This document shows positions 25,659 to 34,429 of a stretch of DNA of 36,615 bases, in pieces. This DNA comes from Acidovorax sp. MR-S7 (GTDB lineage Bacteria > Pseudomonadota > Gammaproteobacteria > Burkholderiales > Burkholderiaceae_C). Location of the stretch: NCBI RefSeq assembly GCF_000400995.2, contig NZ_DF238917.1, forward strand, positions 1 through 36,615, written 5' to 3'. Both the position numbers and the translations under genes were made by a program. Within the stretch, counting starts at the first letter, position 1, and each line of letters opens with the position of its first letter. The notes beneath the pieces were generated by a model. The model saw only the letters and a list, made by a program, of their open reading frames with translations, was not told the origin of the DNA and did not search any database.

Positions 25659-27868
25659 GCCAGCAATCCCTCCAAATTCCCCGCAATCCTCCCCGCCAGC
25701 ACCACCGCCTTCTCATTGAGTTCCGCCAGCTCCGCGTGAATCTCCCGCAGCTTCTCGGCAAAATTTTCTTTCTCGTCCTCGCTGGCCGCAGCCACGCCCA
25801 CGTAGCGCCCCGGCGTCAGCGACCAGTCGTTGGCCTCAATGTCATCCAGCGTCACGGCCTTACACAGGCCGGGTACGTCCACGAACCAGCCATCGGGAAA
25901 GCGGCTGAGCAGCCAATGCGCCTGCGCGATGAAGTAGCCCGCTTGCCGCAATGCCTCCAGCACCTCGTCGCGCACGGTGGCTTCTTCCTGCTTCTTCGCG
26001 TCTGCCGCCAGCAGCGCGCGCCGGGCTTCGCGCGCGGCCTTGGCGTCGAAGGCGGGCGAGAGGCGGGCGCGCAAGGTTTTTTCGGCGCGGGTCAGCAGGC
26101 CCAGCCAGTGCTTGTGGCGGGTTTCGATGGCCTTGGACAGGGCTTTCAATGGCGGCGCGAGTTCGTCGAAACCGTGTTGCACGCTGGCGTGGTGGTCGTG
26201 GCTGCCCTGGATGATGTGCCGCCCGTTGATGGGGGCGACCGATTCGCAGGCTTGGCGGGCGGCGCGCAGCAGGGTTGCCGTGTCACCCACACCCCCGCCC
26301 TCACCCCGGCCCTCTCCCGCAAGCGGGAGAGGGAGCGCGGCGTCTGTTTTGAAGGCGTCGAGTTCTGCTTGCGTGATGTGGGCGTCTTCGGGCTGGTCTT
26401 TGTTGAGCTGCGCGAGCTGGGCCTTGTCGGCAAAGTCGCGCAGCAGCGCGGCCAGGCGCTCGACGGCGGCATCGTCGGCCTTCAGGCGTTCGGGCAGCTT
26501 GGCCAGCCATTGCGCGGCCTGCCGCTGGTAGCGGTGGACGAGGCCGACAAACTTTTCCGCCTCGCCACGGTACAGCCAGACGATGGCGCCCAGGTTGGCG
26601 AGCTGTTCGTCCGTGAAGACGTGGGAGTTGGCGGAAACGACGGTGTAGACGTTGCGCGCGTCGATCATCAGCACCTGATCGCGCAGGTCGTCGCCCTTGC
26701 CCTTGTCGAGGAACCACAGCGTGCAAGGCAGGCTGCGGGTGTAGAAGAACTTGGTGCCGATGGCGACCATCACGTCCACGTGGCCGGTGCGCACGAGCTT
26801 TTCGCGGATGTCGCGGTCCTTGTTGCCCGCATCGCTGGCGCTCGATGCCATGACGAAGCCGGCGCGGCCCGTGGCGTTCAGGTAGCTGTAGAAATATTGA
26901 ATCCACAGGCTGTTGGCGTTGCTGATGGCGCCGGTCTTGCCGTTGGTGCCGGGCAGGCCGAAGGGCAGGCGTGCGCCTTCGCCCACCTGGGCTTCCACCT
27001 TTTTCGTGTCCACGCCGTCCACGTTGAAGGGCGGGTTGGCCATGACGAAGTCGCACTGGCCGACGAGCTGGGGTATCTGGTCGTAGAAGGTGTTGCCCTG
27101 GCGGATGTTGCTAGCATCCAGGCCGTGCACCACCAGGTTCATGCGCGCCAGTTTGGCGTTGCTGTCGCTCTTTTCCTGGCCGTGGAAGGTGACGGCGTCG
27201 TTCGTCACCTGGTGGCGCACGTCCTCGATGAAGTGGCCGGTCTGCACGAACATGCCGGCCGAACCGCAGGCCGGGTCGAGCACCAGGCCGTGGTCGGGCT
27301 CGATGACGTTCACGATCATGCGCACCAGCGAGGGCGGGGTGAAGAATTCGCCACCCTCCTGCGCGCTGTTCATGGCGAACTTGTTGAGGAAGTATTCGTA
27401 GATGCGGCCGAACACGTCGCCGGTGGCGGCGCGGATGGCGGGGCGGTCGAAGATCTTGACCAGTTCGGCCAGCAAGTCGGGCTCGAAGGCGGTGTAGCCG
27501 CGCGGCAGCGCACCGGCCAGCACCTCGTATTCGGCTTCGATCAAGTCCATCGCATGGTCGATGGCGCCGCCGATGTCCGCGCCCTGCGGCAGGCTGGCGA
27601 TACGGGAGAAGCGCGCGGCCTCGGGCAGGTAGATGGCGGCCTTGCCCGCAAAGCTCAGCTTGATGAGCTGCTCGCGCTGCGCGGCGGGCACCTGGCGGGG
27701 AATGCCGGCCTCGATGGCGGGCAGGTAGGCATGCAGGCGGTTGTCGGCGTGGCGCAGGAAGATCAGGCCCAGCACCGGCATGGCGTACTGCACGGCGGTG
27801 AGTTTGGAGTTGGCGCGGAGCTGGTCGGCGGCCTCCCAGAGTTCGTTTTCGAGTTGCTGGACGTTCAT
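25655..27868 (-). CDS. hsdM: Type I restriction-modification N6-adenine methylase HsdM
   Basis: HsdM methylates adenine in the recognition site. The 737-residue product has the N-terminal helical domain (residues 1-140), the linker EFFTPPSLVRMIV (174-186), SAM motif DPACGSAGM (198-206) and catalytic NPPF (278-281). It is longer than the common 500-530 residues because of a C-terminal helical extension (about 430-737). Within it, residues 512-529 (LPLPLAGEGRGEGGGVGD) are encoded by a REP-like palindrome inserted in frame; the low-complexity loop is unlike the rest of the protein. Catalytic motifs are intact. It is the first gene of the five-gene cassette, starting at ATG 27868. Confidence 0.94.
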   Translation of the reverse strand: MNVQQLENELWEAADQLRANSKLTAVQYAMPVLGLIFLRHADNRLHAYLPAIEAGIPRQVPAAQREQLIKLSFAGKAAIYLPEAARFSRIASLPQGADIGGAIDHAMDLIEAEYEVLAGALPRGYTAFEPDLLAELVKIFDRPAIRAATGDVFGRIYEYFLNKFAMNSAQEGGEFFTPPSLVRMIVNVIEPDHGLVLDPACGSAGMFVQTGHFIEDVRHQVTNDAVTFHGQEKSDSNAKLARMNLVVHGLDASNIRQGNTFYDQIPQLVGQCDFVMANPPFNVDGVDTKKVEAQVGEGARLPFGLPGTNGKTGAISNANSLWIQYFYSYLNATGRAGFVMASSASDAGNKDRDIREKLVRTGHVDVMVAIGTKFFYTRSLPCTLWFLDKGKGDDLRDQVLMIDARNVYTVVSANSHVFTDEQLANLGAIVWLYRGEAEKFVGLVHRYQRQAAQWLAKLPERLKADDAAVERLAALLRDFADKAQLAQLNKDQPEDAHITQAELDAFKTDAALPLPLAGEGRGEGGGVGDTATLLRAARQACESVAPINGRHIIQGSHDHHASVQHGFDELAPPLKALSKAIETRHKHWLGLLTRAEKTLRARLSPAFDAKAAREARRALLAADAKKQEEATVRDEVLEALRQAGYFIAQAHWLLSRFPDGWFVDVPGLCKAVTLDDIEANDWSLTPGRYVGVAAASEDEKENFAEKLREIHAELAELNEKAVVLAGRIAGNLEGLLA
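26287..26340. repeat. REP-like palindrome inside hsdM
   Basis: CCCTCTCCCGC (26310-26320) and GCGGGAGAGGG (26323-26333) form a perfect 11-bp inverted repeat with an AA centre, flanked by CACCCCCGCCCTCACCCCGG. This resembles dispersed palindromes normally found between genes in many proteobacteria. Here it is translated in frame within HsdM as LPLPLAGEGRGEGGG. Confidence 0.8.
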
Positions 27869-28025
27869 TGGCTTCTTCGGGCCGTCACAAAGCCTCCCAA
27901 TCTATCAGGTCGGCATGGGGCGGAATCTGCCATCGGTTTTAGTGATACCCCCATGACCGGGGGCGCCTGCACGCGCCGGCCCGTGCCCCCTACATTCGCC
28001 GCACCCACAAAACCTAGGAGAGCCC
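27869..28025. promoter_or_regulatory. Divergent promoter region hsdM / tcuA
   Basis: The 157 bp separate the restriction cassette (minus) from the tcu cluster (plus) and must hold both promoters. CCCCCATGACCGGGGG at 27951-27966 is a short inverted repeat and a possible operator. The tcuA start has AGGAGA 6 nt upstream. I could not identify confident -35/-10 pairs on either strand. Confidence 0.35.
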
Positions 28026-29480
28026 ATGGACCCCGATGTCCTGGTCATCGGCGGCGGCAACGCGGCCCTGTGTGCTGCGCTCATGGCGCGCGAAGCGGGC
28101 GCCAGCGTGCTGTTGCTCGAATCCGCGCCGCGCGCCTGGCGCGGCGGCAATTCCGCCCACACGCGCAACCTGCGCTGCATGCACGACGCGCCGCAGGACG
28201 TGCTGGTCGAGGCCTATCCGGAAGAGGAGTTCTGGCAGGACCTGCTGAAAGTCACCGGCGGCATCACCAACGAGCACCTCGCGCGCCTGGTGATCCGCCA
28301 CTCCTCGGCCTGCCGTACCTGGATGCGGCGCCACGGCGTGCGCTTCCAGCCGCCGCTGTCGGGCGCGCTGCACGTGGCGCGCACCAATGCCTTCTTCATG
28401 GGCGGCGGCAAGGCGCTGGTCAACGCCTACTACCGCAGCGCCGAAGCCCTCGGCGTGCGGGTGCGCTACGAAGTGCCCGTGGAGCGCATCGAGCTGGACA
28501 ACGGCCGCTTCGTCGCCGCGCGCCTGGAGGGCGGCGAGCGCATCGCCGCCAAGACCTGTGTGCTGGCGGCCGGCGGCTTCGAATCCAACCGCGACTGGCT
28601 GCGCGAGGCCTGGGGCCGGAACGCGCGCGGCGAATGGCCTTCGGACAACTTCCTGATCCGCGGCACGGCCTTCAACCAAGGCGTGCTGCTGCGCCACCTG
28701 CTCGAAGACCACGGCGCCGACCGCATCGGCGACCCGACGCAGGCGCACATGGTGGCCATCGACGCGCGCGCGCCGTTGTACGACGGCGGCATCTGCACGC
28801 GCATCGACTGCGTGTCGCTGGGCGTAGTGGTGAACCGCGAGGCCGAGCGCTTCTACGACGAGGGCGAGGACTTCTGGCCCAAGCGCTACGCGATCTGGGG
28901 GCGGCTGGTGGCGCAGCAGCCGGGGCAGATCGGCTACTCGATCATCGACAGCAAGGCCATCGGCCGCTTCATGCCGCCGGTGTTCCCGGGCGTGCGGGCC
29001 GATACGCTGCCCGAGCTGGCGCACAAGCTCGGCCTGCCGGTCGAGACCTTCATGCGCACGCTGGACAGCTACAACGCCGCCTGCCGCGTGGGCACCTTCG
29101 ACCACACCGCCCTGGACGACTGCCATACCGAAGGCGTGACCCCCGCCAAGACCCACTGGGCACGCCCCATCGACACCGCGCCGTTCTACGGCTACGCGCT
29201 CAAGCCCGGCGTCACGTTCACCTACCTGGGCCTGGAGACCGACGACACGGCCGCCGTGCGCTTCCAAGGCGCGGCCAGCCCCAACCTGTTCGTGGCCGGC
29301 GAAATGATGGCCGGCAACGTGCTCGGCAAGGGCTACACGGCCGGCGTGGGCATGAGCATCGGCACGGCCTTCGGCCGCATCGCGGGCCGGAACGCGGCTT
29401 TGGCATCGAAACAGGCTCCGGCGCAGACCCTGCAAGCGCTGGTAGCTACTGAAATGGGAGCGCAACATGCAGCAGCTTGA
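28026..29480 (+). CDS. tcuA: FAD-dependent tricarballylate dehydrogenase TcuA
   Basis: TcuA oxidises tricarballylate to cis-aconitate, which then enters the TCA cycle. The 484-residue product has the FAD dinucleotide fold at the N-terminus ([20 protein letters not shown], then LLLE), the fumarate-reductase/succinate-dehydrogenase-type substrate domain ([19 protein letters not shown]), a second FAD segment ([13 protein letters not shown]) and the C-terminal cap [26 protein letters not shown] precedes the ATG. The 3' end overlaps tcuB by 14 bp, and part of the last 25 residues is encoded by DNA resembling half of the hairpin repeat. Another carboxylate with a similar CH2-CH bond is a possible substrate. 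Confidence 0.9.
   Translation: MDPDVLVIGGGNAALCAALMAREAGASVLLLESAPRAWRGGNSAHTRNLRCMHDAPQDVLVEAYPEEEFWQDLLKVTGGITNEHLARLVIRHSSACRTWMRRHGVRFQPPLSGALHVARTNAFFMGGGKALVNAYYRSAEALGVRVRYEVPVERIELDNGRFVAARLEGGERIAAKTCVLAAGGFESNRDWLREAWGRNARGEWPSDNFLIRGTAFNQGVLLRHLLEDHGADRIGDPTQAHMVAIDARAPLYDGGICTRIDCVSLGVVVNREAERFYDEGEDFWPKRYAIWGRLVAQQPGQIGYSIIDSKAIGRFMPPVFPGVRADTLPELAHKLGLPVETFMRTLDSYNAACRVGTFDHTALDDCHTEGVTPAKTHWARPIDTAPFYGYALKPGVTFTYLGLETDDTAAVRFQGAASPNLFVAGEMMAGNVLGKGYTAGVGMSIGTAFGRIAGRNAALASKQAPAQTLQALVATEMGAQHAAA
29409..29456. repeat. Degenerate hairpin repeat, copy D (3' end of tcuA)
   Basis: CAAGCGCTGGTAGCTACTGAAATGG (29433-29457) is one good arm of the intergenic repeat family; the left arm (about 29409-29425, GGCTCCGGCGCAG) is much decayed. 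It lies inside the tcuA reading frame just before tcuB. It is the weakest copy. Confidence 0.45.
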
Positions 29481-30609
29481 AGCCCTGGTGCAAGACGCCC
29501 GTTCGCTGGCCGAGAACGAAGTCGCCCGCCAACTGCAGATCTGCAACGCCTGCCGCTACTGCGAGGGCTTTTGCGCCGTGTTCCCCGCGATGACGCGGCG
29601 GCTCGAATTTCCCAAGGCCGACGTGCACTTCCTCGCCAACCTGTGCCACAACTGCGGCGCCTGCCTGCACGCCTGCCAGTACGCGCCGCCGCACGAGTTC
29701 GCGGTGAACATCCCCCAGGCCATGGCCAGGGTGCGCGGGCAGACGTACCACGACTACGCCTGGCCTGCTGCTTTGGGCAGCCTTTACCAAAAGAACGGCC
29801 TCACGCTCTCGCTCGCGCTGGCTGCGGGCTTGGCGCTGTTCCTGGTGCTGGCCGTGGCGCTGAAAGGCTCGCTGTTCAGCGCGCCGGGCGCGGATTTCTA
29901 CAGCCTGTTCCCGCACAACCTGCTGGTGGGCCTGTTCGCGCCCGTGTTCCTGTTCGCCGTGCTCGCGCTCGCGCTGGGCGTGCGGCGCTTCTGGCGCGAC
30001 ATCACGCCCGTGACCAGCGGCGCGCCTTTGCCCGCCCCCGCCACGTTGGAAGCCACGCACGACGTGCTGCGCCTGAAGTACCTGGACGGCGGCCACGGCG
30101 ACGGCTGCCCGAACGAGGACGACGCCTACACCCTCTCGCGCCGCCGCTGCCACCACCTGACGTTCTACGGCTTCCTGCTGTGCTTCGCGGCCACCAGCGT
30201 GGCCACGCTCTACCACTACCTGCTGGCCCTGCCCGCGCCCTACGACCTGCCCAGCCTGCCGAAGCTGCTGGGCGCCGTGGGCGGCGTGATGCTGACCATC
30301 GGCACGGCGGGCCTGTGGCGCCTGAACCTGCGCCGCGACCCGGCGCACGGCGATACCGCGCAGCGCCCCATGGATCGCGGCTTCATCGCGCTGCTGTTCC
30401 TCATCGCCACCAGCGGCCTGGCCCTGTGGGCCGCGCGCGGCACGGGCGGCATGGCGCTGCTGCTGTGCCTGCACCTGGGCGCGGTGATGGCCCTGTTCGC
30501 CACGCTGCCCTACGGCAAGTTCGCCCACGGCATCTTCCGCACGGCGGCGCTGCTGCGCCACCACACGGAGCGGCGCCAGCCCAACCCCATCGGCGTGGGC
30601 AGCGACTGA
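29467..30609 (+). CDS. tcuB: Tricarballylate utilisation iron-sulfur membrane protein TcuB
   Basis: TcuB reoxidises the flavin of TcuA, passing electrons to the membrane quinone pool. The 380-residue product has two 4Fe-4S motifs near the N-terminus: Cys26, 29, 32, 36 ([11 protein letters not shown]) and Cys60, 63, 66, 70 ([11 protein letters not shown]). About five to six hydrophobic helices follow (for example [19 protein letters not shown] and [17 protein letters not shown]), with histidines suited to haem or quinone binding ([12 protein letters not shown]). GGGAG precedes the ATG inside tcuA, so the pair is translationally coupled, as expected for a two-subunit enzyme system. Confidence 0.92.
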   Translation: MQQLEALVQDARSLAENEVARQLQICNACRYCEGFCAVFPAMTRRLEFPKADVHFLANLCHNCGACLHACQYAPPHEFAVNIPQAMARVRGQTYHDYAWPAALGSLYQKNGLTLSLALAAGLALFLVLAVALKGSLFSAPGADFYSLFPHNLLVGLFAPVFLFAVLALALGVRRFWRDITPVTSGAPLPAPATLEATHDVLRLKYLDGGHGDGCPNEDDAYTLSRRRCHHLTFYGFLLCFAATSVATLYHYLLALPAPYDLPSLPKLLGAVGGVMLTIGTAGLWRLNLRRDPAHGDTAQRPMDRGFIALLFLIATSGLALWAARGTGGMALLLCLHLGAVMALFATLPYGKFAHGIFRTAALLRHHTERRQPNPIGVGSD

Positions 30610-30616
30610 CAACGCT

Positions 30617-30667
30617 ATCAAAAAAAGAGCTATCGGCGCTTGACAAACAAGCGCCAGAGGCCCATTT
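30617..30667. repeat. Intergenic hairpin repeat, copy E (tcuB-aldolase gap)
   Basis: ATCAAAAAAAGAGCTATC is followed by GGCGCTTG (30635-30642), loop ACAAA and CAAGCGCC (30648-30655), then AGAGGCCCATTT. It starts about 8 bp after the tcuB stop and ends before the ribosome binding site of the next gene, separating tcuAB from the genes that follow. Confidence 0.78.
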
Positions 30668-30686
30668 CATTCCAAAGGAGCATTCC

Positions 30687-31484
30687 ATGACCACTTCCCC
30701 CCCGATGGGCGTCCTGCAGATCCCCTCGATGCGCCCCCACTGCACCGATGCCGAATGGCAGGCCCGCGTGGACCTGGCCGCCTGCTACCGGCTCGTGGCC
30801 CGCTACGGCATGGCCGACATGATGGCCAACCACATCTCGGCGCGCGTGCCGGGCGAGGAAGGCGCCTTCCTCATCAACGCCTACGGGATGATGTACGAGG
30901 AGATCACCGCCTCCAGCCTCATCAAGGTGGACCACGACGGCACCATCCTCGCCAAGCCCGACTTCGGAGATCTCAACTACGGCATCAACAAGGCCGGCTA
31001 CGTGATCCATAGCGCCGTGCACCACGCGCGGCCCGAGGTGGACTGCGTGATCCACACGCACAGCTGGGCGTCGATGGCGGTCTCCGCGCTGGAATGCGGC
31101 CTGTTGCCGATCACGCAGACGGCCATGCGCTTCCTCAAGATCGGCTACCACGACTACCAGGGCGTGGTGCTCGACACGGCCGAGCAGGCCTCGCTGATCG
31201 CCGACCTGGGCCAGGGCGAGGCGCTGATCCTGCGCAACCACGGCGCGCTCACCGTGGGCCGCACCGTGGGCGAGGCGTTCAACTGGATGCACCGGCTCGA
31301 ACTCTCGTGCCGCGCCCAGCTCGGGGCCATGAGCGCCGGTAGCCCCTTCGCCCAGGTGCCGCAGGCCGTGCTGGAAGAAACCTGGAACAACTACCAGCCC
31401 GGCACACGCCGGCCCTACGGGGTGATGGAGTGGCCGGCGCTGCTGCGCATGCTCGACCGCACCGACCCCAGCTACCGCGACTGA
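30687..31484 (+). CDS. Class II aldolase/adducin family protein
   Basis: I start the gene at ATG 30687, which has AAAGGAG 6 nt upstream; a longer open frame upstream overlaps tcuB and is not supported. The product has 265 residues. The metal-binding histidines of the class II aldolase fold are present: His123 and His125 in VIHTHSW and His185 in RNHGALTVG, with acidic residues at 71-72 (MYEEITASSLIKVD). Members cleave or decarboxylate hydroxy-ketoacids or sugar phosphates; the plain adducin-like group has many uncharacterised members. In this cluster it could split a C-C bond of a carboxylate intermediate. The exact reaction is not known. Confidence 0.86.
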   Translation: MTTSPPMGVLQIPSMRPHCTDAEWQARVDLAACYRLVARYGMADMMANHISARVPGEEGAFLINAYGMMYEEITASSLIKVDHDGTILAKPDFGDLNYGINKAGYVIHSAVHHARPEVDCVIHTHSWASMAVSALECGLLPITQTAMRFLKIGYHDYQGVVLDTAEQASLIADLGQGEALILRNHGALTVGRTVGEAFNWMHRLELSCRAQLGAMSAGSPFAQVPQAVLEETWNNYQPGTRRPYGVMEWPALLRMLDRTDPSYRD

Positions 31485-31519
31485 TTCCCGCCACCCACAA
31501 CGACAAGGAGACAAGCCCC

Positions 31520-32500
31520 ATGACCACCAGCCGCAGACACCTGCTGGGCTGGGCGGCAGCCTGCGCCGCCGCCCCGCTTTCCGCCCTCGCCAACACCGCC
31601 TTCCCGCGCAAGCCCGTCACGCTGGTCGTGCCGTTCGCGCCGGGCGGCAACCTCGACCTGGTGGCGCGCGCCATCGCCCCGGCGCTGCAGGGGGCGCTGG
31701 GCCAGAGCATCGTCGTCGACAACCGCGCGGGCGCGGGCGGCGCGATCGGCGCCACCGCCGTGGCGCGCGCCGAGGCCGACGGCCACACCCTGCTCGTCAC
31801 CACGCCCAATGCCCTGGTCGTGCTGCCGCGCATGGTGAAGACCGGCTACACGCTGCAGAGCTTCGAGCCCGTGGGGCTGGTGTCGGGCACCGCCCTGGTG
31901 CTGGCCACCAGCGCGCGCAACACCCGCCTGCCCGACGTGGCCGCGCTGCTGCGCGAGCTGCGCGCACGCCCCGGCGAGATCACGGCGGGCCACGCCGGCC
32001 CCGGCACCACCAACCACGTGGCGCTGATGCTGCTGGAGGAGGCGGCCGGAGCGCGCTTCAACCTCGTGGCGTACAAGGGCTCGGCCCCGGCGCTGGTGGA
32101 CGCGATCAGCGGGCAGACCGACCTGATCTGCGACCAGCTCTCCAGCTCGATCCAGCACATCCAGTCCGGCGCGCTGCGCCCGCTGGCCGTGCTGTCGAAG
32201 GAGCGCGACCCGCAGTTGCCGAACGTTCCCACGCTGCACGAGGCCGGGCTGGCGGGCTTCGACGCCACCACCTCGACCGGCCTGCTCGCGCCGCGCGGCA
32301 CGCCGGCCGAGGTGGTCGCCGCGCTGAACGCCGCCCTGGCGCGGGCGCTGGCGGATACGCAGGTGCGCCAGCGCCTGCAGACGCTGGGCAGCACGCCCCG
32401 GCCGCTGTCCGCCGCGGCGTTCGGCCAGTTGCTGCAGCAGGAAGACCAGCGCGCGCAGAAGCTCGCGCAGTCCGGCCGCCTGGCCGGCGCCAACACCTGA
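31520..32500 (+). CDS. Bug/TctC family tripartite tricarboxylate solute-binding protein (1)
   Basis: The product, from ATG 31520 with AAGGAG upstream, has 326 residues. The N-terminus has twin arginines (TTSRRHLLGWAAACAAAPLS), suggesting Tat or Sec export to the periplasm. The mature part begins FPRKPVTLVVPFAPGGNLDL, the standard Bug opening, with DNRAGAGGAIGA and the YKGSAPAL loop. Bug proteins bind carboxylates and related small molecules in a Venus flytrap. No TctA or TctB membrane subunit is encoded here. It is the first of three paralogues in 5 kb. Confidence 0.9.
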   Translation: MTTSRRHLLGWAAACAAAPLSALANTAFPRKPVTLVVPFAPGGNLDLVARAIAPALQGALGQSIVVDNRAGAGGAIGATAVARAEADGHTLLVTTPNALVVLPRMVKTGYTLQSFEPVGLVSGTALVLATSARNTRLPDVAALLRELRARPGEITAGHAGPGTTNHVALMLLEEAAGARFNLVAYKGSAPALVDAISGQTDLICDQLSSSIQHIQSGALRPLAVLSKERDPQLPNVPTLHEAGLAGFDATTSTGLLAPRGTPAEVVAALNAALARALADTQVRQRLQTLGSTPRPLSAAAFGQLLQQEDQRAQKLAQSGRLAGANT

Positions 32501-32516
32501 TGCCGGGAGCCGCGCC

Positions 32517-33407
32517 ATGACCCGCCCTTGCCTGCCGCCGCTCGCCGCGCACACGGCACCCGCCTTCGCCGTGCCGCCGCTGGCCTGCGACAGCCATGCC
32601 CACGTGTTCGGCCCCTACGCACGCCACCCGCTCGCGCAGGATCGCAGCTACACCCCGGATGAATTCCCGGCCGACGCCTTCATCGCCCACCTCGACCGCC
32701 TGGGCCTGGCGCGCGGCGTGCTCGTGACGGGCAGCGCCAGCGGCCTGGACAACGGCGCGGTGCTGGAGGCGCTGCAAAAGTACCCCGCGCGCCTGCGCGG
32801 CGTGGCCGTGCCCTCGCCCGCGACCTCCGACGCCGACCTGGACCGCTGGCACGAGGCCGGCATCCGCGGCGTACGTGTGAACCTGTTCCAGCGTGACGGC
32901 CACGCGGTCTACCGCAACGGCGTGGGGCTGGACGTGCTCGAAGCGCTGGCGCCGCGCCTGGCGCGCCGGGGCTGGCACGCGCAGGTGTGGATCCACGCGC
33001 CCGACCTGCCCGCGCAGGCAGAGCGCCTGCTGCGCCTGGGCCTGCCGCTGGTGGTGGACCACATGGGCCGCATGGCCACGGCGCGCGGCGTGGACGACCC
33101 CGGCTTCGCGCACCTGTGCCGCATGCTGGAGCGCGGCGAGGCCTGGACCAAGATTTCCGGCGCCGACCGCAACACCGCCGGCAGGCAGGACTACGCCGAC
33201 GTGGACGCGTTCGCCCGCGCCCTGCTGCAGGCCAACCCCGCGCGCGTCGTCTGGGGCAGCGACTGGCCCCACATCAACTACTACGACAGCGCGCAGATGC
33301 CCGACGACGGCGCCCTGCTCAACCTGCTGGCGCGCTGGCTGCCCAACGCGCAGGAACGCGAGCGCGTACTCGTGCACAACCCCGCCGTGCTCTACGGCTT
33401 CGACTGA
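32517..33407 (+). CDS. Amidohydrolase-superfamily lactonase (LigI-like, COG3618)
   Basis: The product has 296 residues. The fold signature DSHAHVFGP (His27, His29), VVDHMGR (His182) and VVWGSDWPH (Asp249) matches the group containing 2-pyrone-4,6-dicarboxylate lactonase LigI and sugar-acid lactonases. By eye it shares long stretches with LigI of Sphingomonas: HVFGP near the start, DNAATLDA-like DNGAVLEA, GIRGVRVNLF and WGSDWPH...PDDG. It probably hydrolyses the ring ester of a cyclic carboxylate. GGGAG lies before the ATG. It stands between two Bug genes, suggesting that the transported compound or a product is a lactone. The substrate is not known. Confidence 0.85.
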   Translation: MTRPCLPPLAAHTAPAFAVPPLACDSHAHVFGPYARHPLAQDRSYTPDEFPADAFIAHLDRLGLARGVLVTGSASGLDNGAVLEALQKYPARLRGVAVPSPATSDADLDRWHEAGIRGVRVNLFQRDGHAVYRNGVGLDVLEALAPRLARRGWHAQVWIHAPDLPAQAERLLRLGLPLVVDHMGRMATARGVDDPGFAHLCRMLERGEAWTKISGADRNTAGRQDYADVDAFARALLQANPARVVWGSDWPHINYYDSAQMPDDGALLNLLARWLPNAQERERVLVHNPAVLYGFD

Positions 33408-33442
33408 AGCCTTCCCCCCCACAACCACCAGGAGACAAGACC

Positions 33443-34429
33443 ATGAAGCCCCTCACCACCATCCGCCGCCGCCTGTGCGCGGCCGGCGGCCTCGCGCTGC
33501 TGCTCGCCGCGTCCGCCACCGCCCAGGCACAGGAGGCGCGCTGGCCCGCCAAGCCCGTGCGCATCGTCGTCGCCTTCACTGCGGGCGGAACGACCGACAT
33601 CCTTGCGCGCGCCGTCGCGCAGAAGCTCGGCGAGAAGCTGGGGCAGTCGTTCATCATCGACAACAAGCCCGGCGGCGGCGGCAACATCGGCACGGCCGAG
33701 GTGGTGCGCGCCGCGCCCGATGGCTATACGCTGATCGTCAACTCGGTCGGGCCGATCTCGATCAACCAGACGCTCTACAAGAACCTGCCCTACGACCCGC
33801 TCACCGACCTGGTGCCTGTGGTGCAGCTCGCCGACGTGCCCAACGTGCTCGTCGTCCATCCCTCGGTGCCCGCGAAGACGTTCGAGGAATTCGTGACCTA
33901 CCTGAAGGCCAACCCCGGCAAGCTGAGCTACGGCTCCACCGGCGTGGGCACGTCCTCGCACCTGTCGAGCTACATGCTGGGCCAGCGCCTGGGCGCCGAG
34001 CCGCTGCACGTGCCCTACAAGGGCGCGAACGCGCTCAACGACCTGCTCGCGGGGCGGCTGCAGTTCATGTTCGCCACCATCCCCTCGGTGATCCAGCACA
34101 TCCACGCGGGCAAGCTGCGCGCGCTGGCCGTCTCCAGCCCCAAGCCGTCGCGCTCGCTGCCGGGCGTGCCATCCGTGGCCGAGAAGGGCTTCCCCGGCTT
34201 CGAAGCGGGCTCATGGTTCGGCTTCTTCGCGCCCAAGGGCACGCCCGCGTCCGTCGTCACCGCACTGAACCGCGCCGTCAACGATGTGCTGCCGCCGCTG
34301 CAGGAGCAGATGATCCGCGAGGGCGCCGACCCGGTGGGCGGCACGCCCGAGCAGTTCGGCGCGTTCACGCGGCGCGAGTACGAGAAGTGGAAGGAGATCG
34401 TGAAAGCCTCGGGCGCGGAGGCGCAATGA
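33443..34429 (+). CDS. Bug/TctC family tripartite tricarboxylate solute-binding protein (2)
   Basis: From ATG 33443 (AGGAG upstream) the product has 328 residues. A Sec signal peptide covers about residues 1-30 (GLALLLAASATAQAQ). The mature sequence begins WPAKPVRIVVAFTAGGTTDI and contains DNKPGGGGNIG and LHVPYKGANALNDLLAGRL, all Bug hallmarks. Its stop overlaps the start of the downstream dehydrogenase gene (ATGA), so transport and the dehydrogenase are linked in expression. Confidence 0.92.
   Translation: MKPLTTIRRRLCAAGGLALLLAASATAQAQEARWPAKPVRIVVAFTAGGTTDILARAVAQKLGEKLGQSFIIDNKPGGGGNIGTAEVVRAAPDGYTLIVNSVGPISINQTLYKNLPYDPLTDLVPVVQLADVPNVLVVHPSVPAKTFEEFVTYLKANPGKLSYGSTGVGTSSHLSSYMLGQRLGAEPLHVPYKGANALNDLLAGRLQFMFATIPSVIQHIHAGKLRALAVSSPKPSRSLPGVPSVAEKGFPGFEAGSWFGFFAPKGTPASVVTALNRAVNDVLPPLQEQMIREGADPVGGTPEQFGAFTRREYEKWKEIVKASGAEAQ

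Noticed and set aside
27951-27992. G/C-rich inverted repeats before tcuA as a terminator
   Set aside because: The stems are short and lack a T-run, and both flanking genes point away from the gap, so no terminator is needed there.
25736-29452. A plus-strand open frame running through hsdM, the intergenic gap and tcuA
   Set aside because: It is antisense to hsdM and out of frame with tcuA, with low-complexity translation; clear methylase and flavoprotein motifs lie in the other frames.
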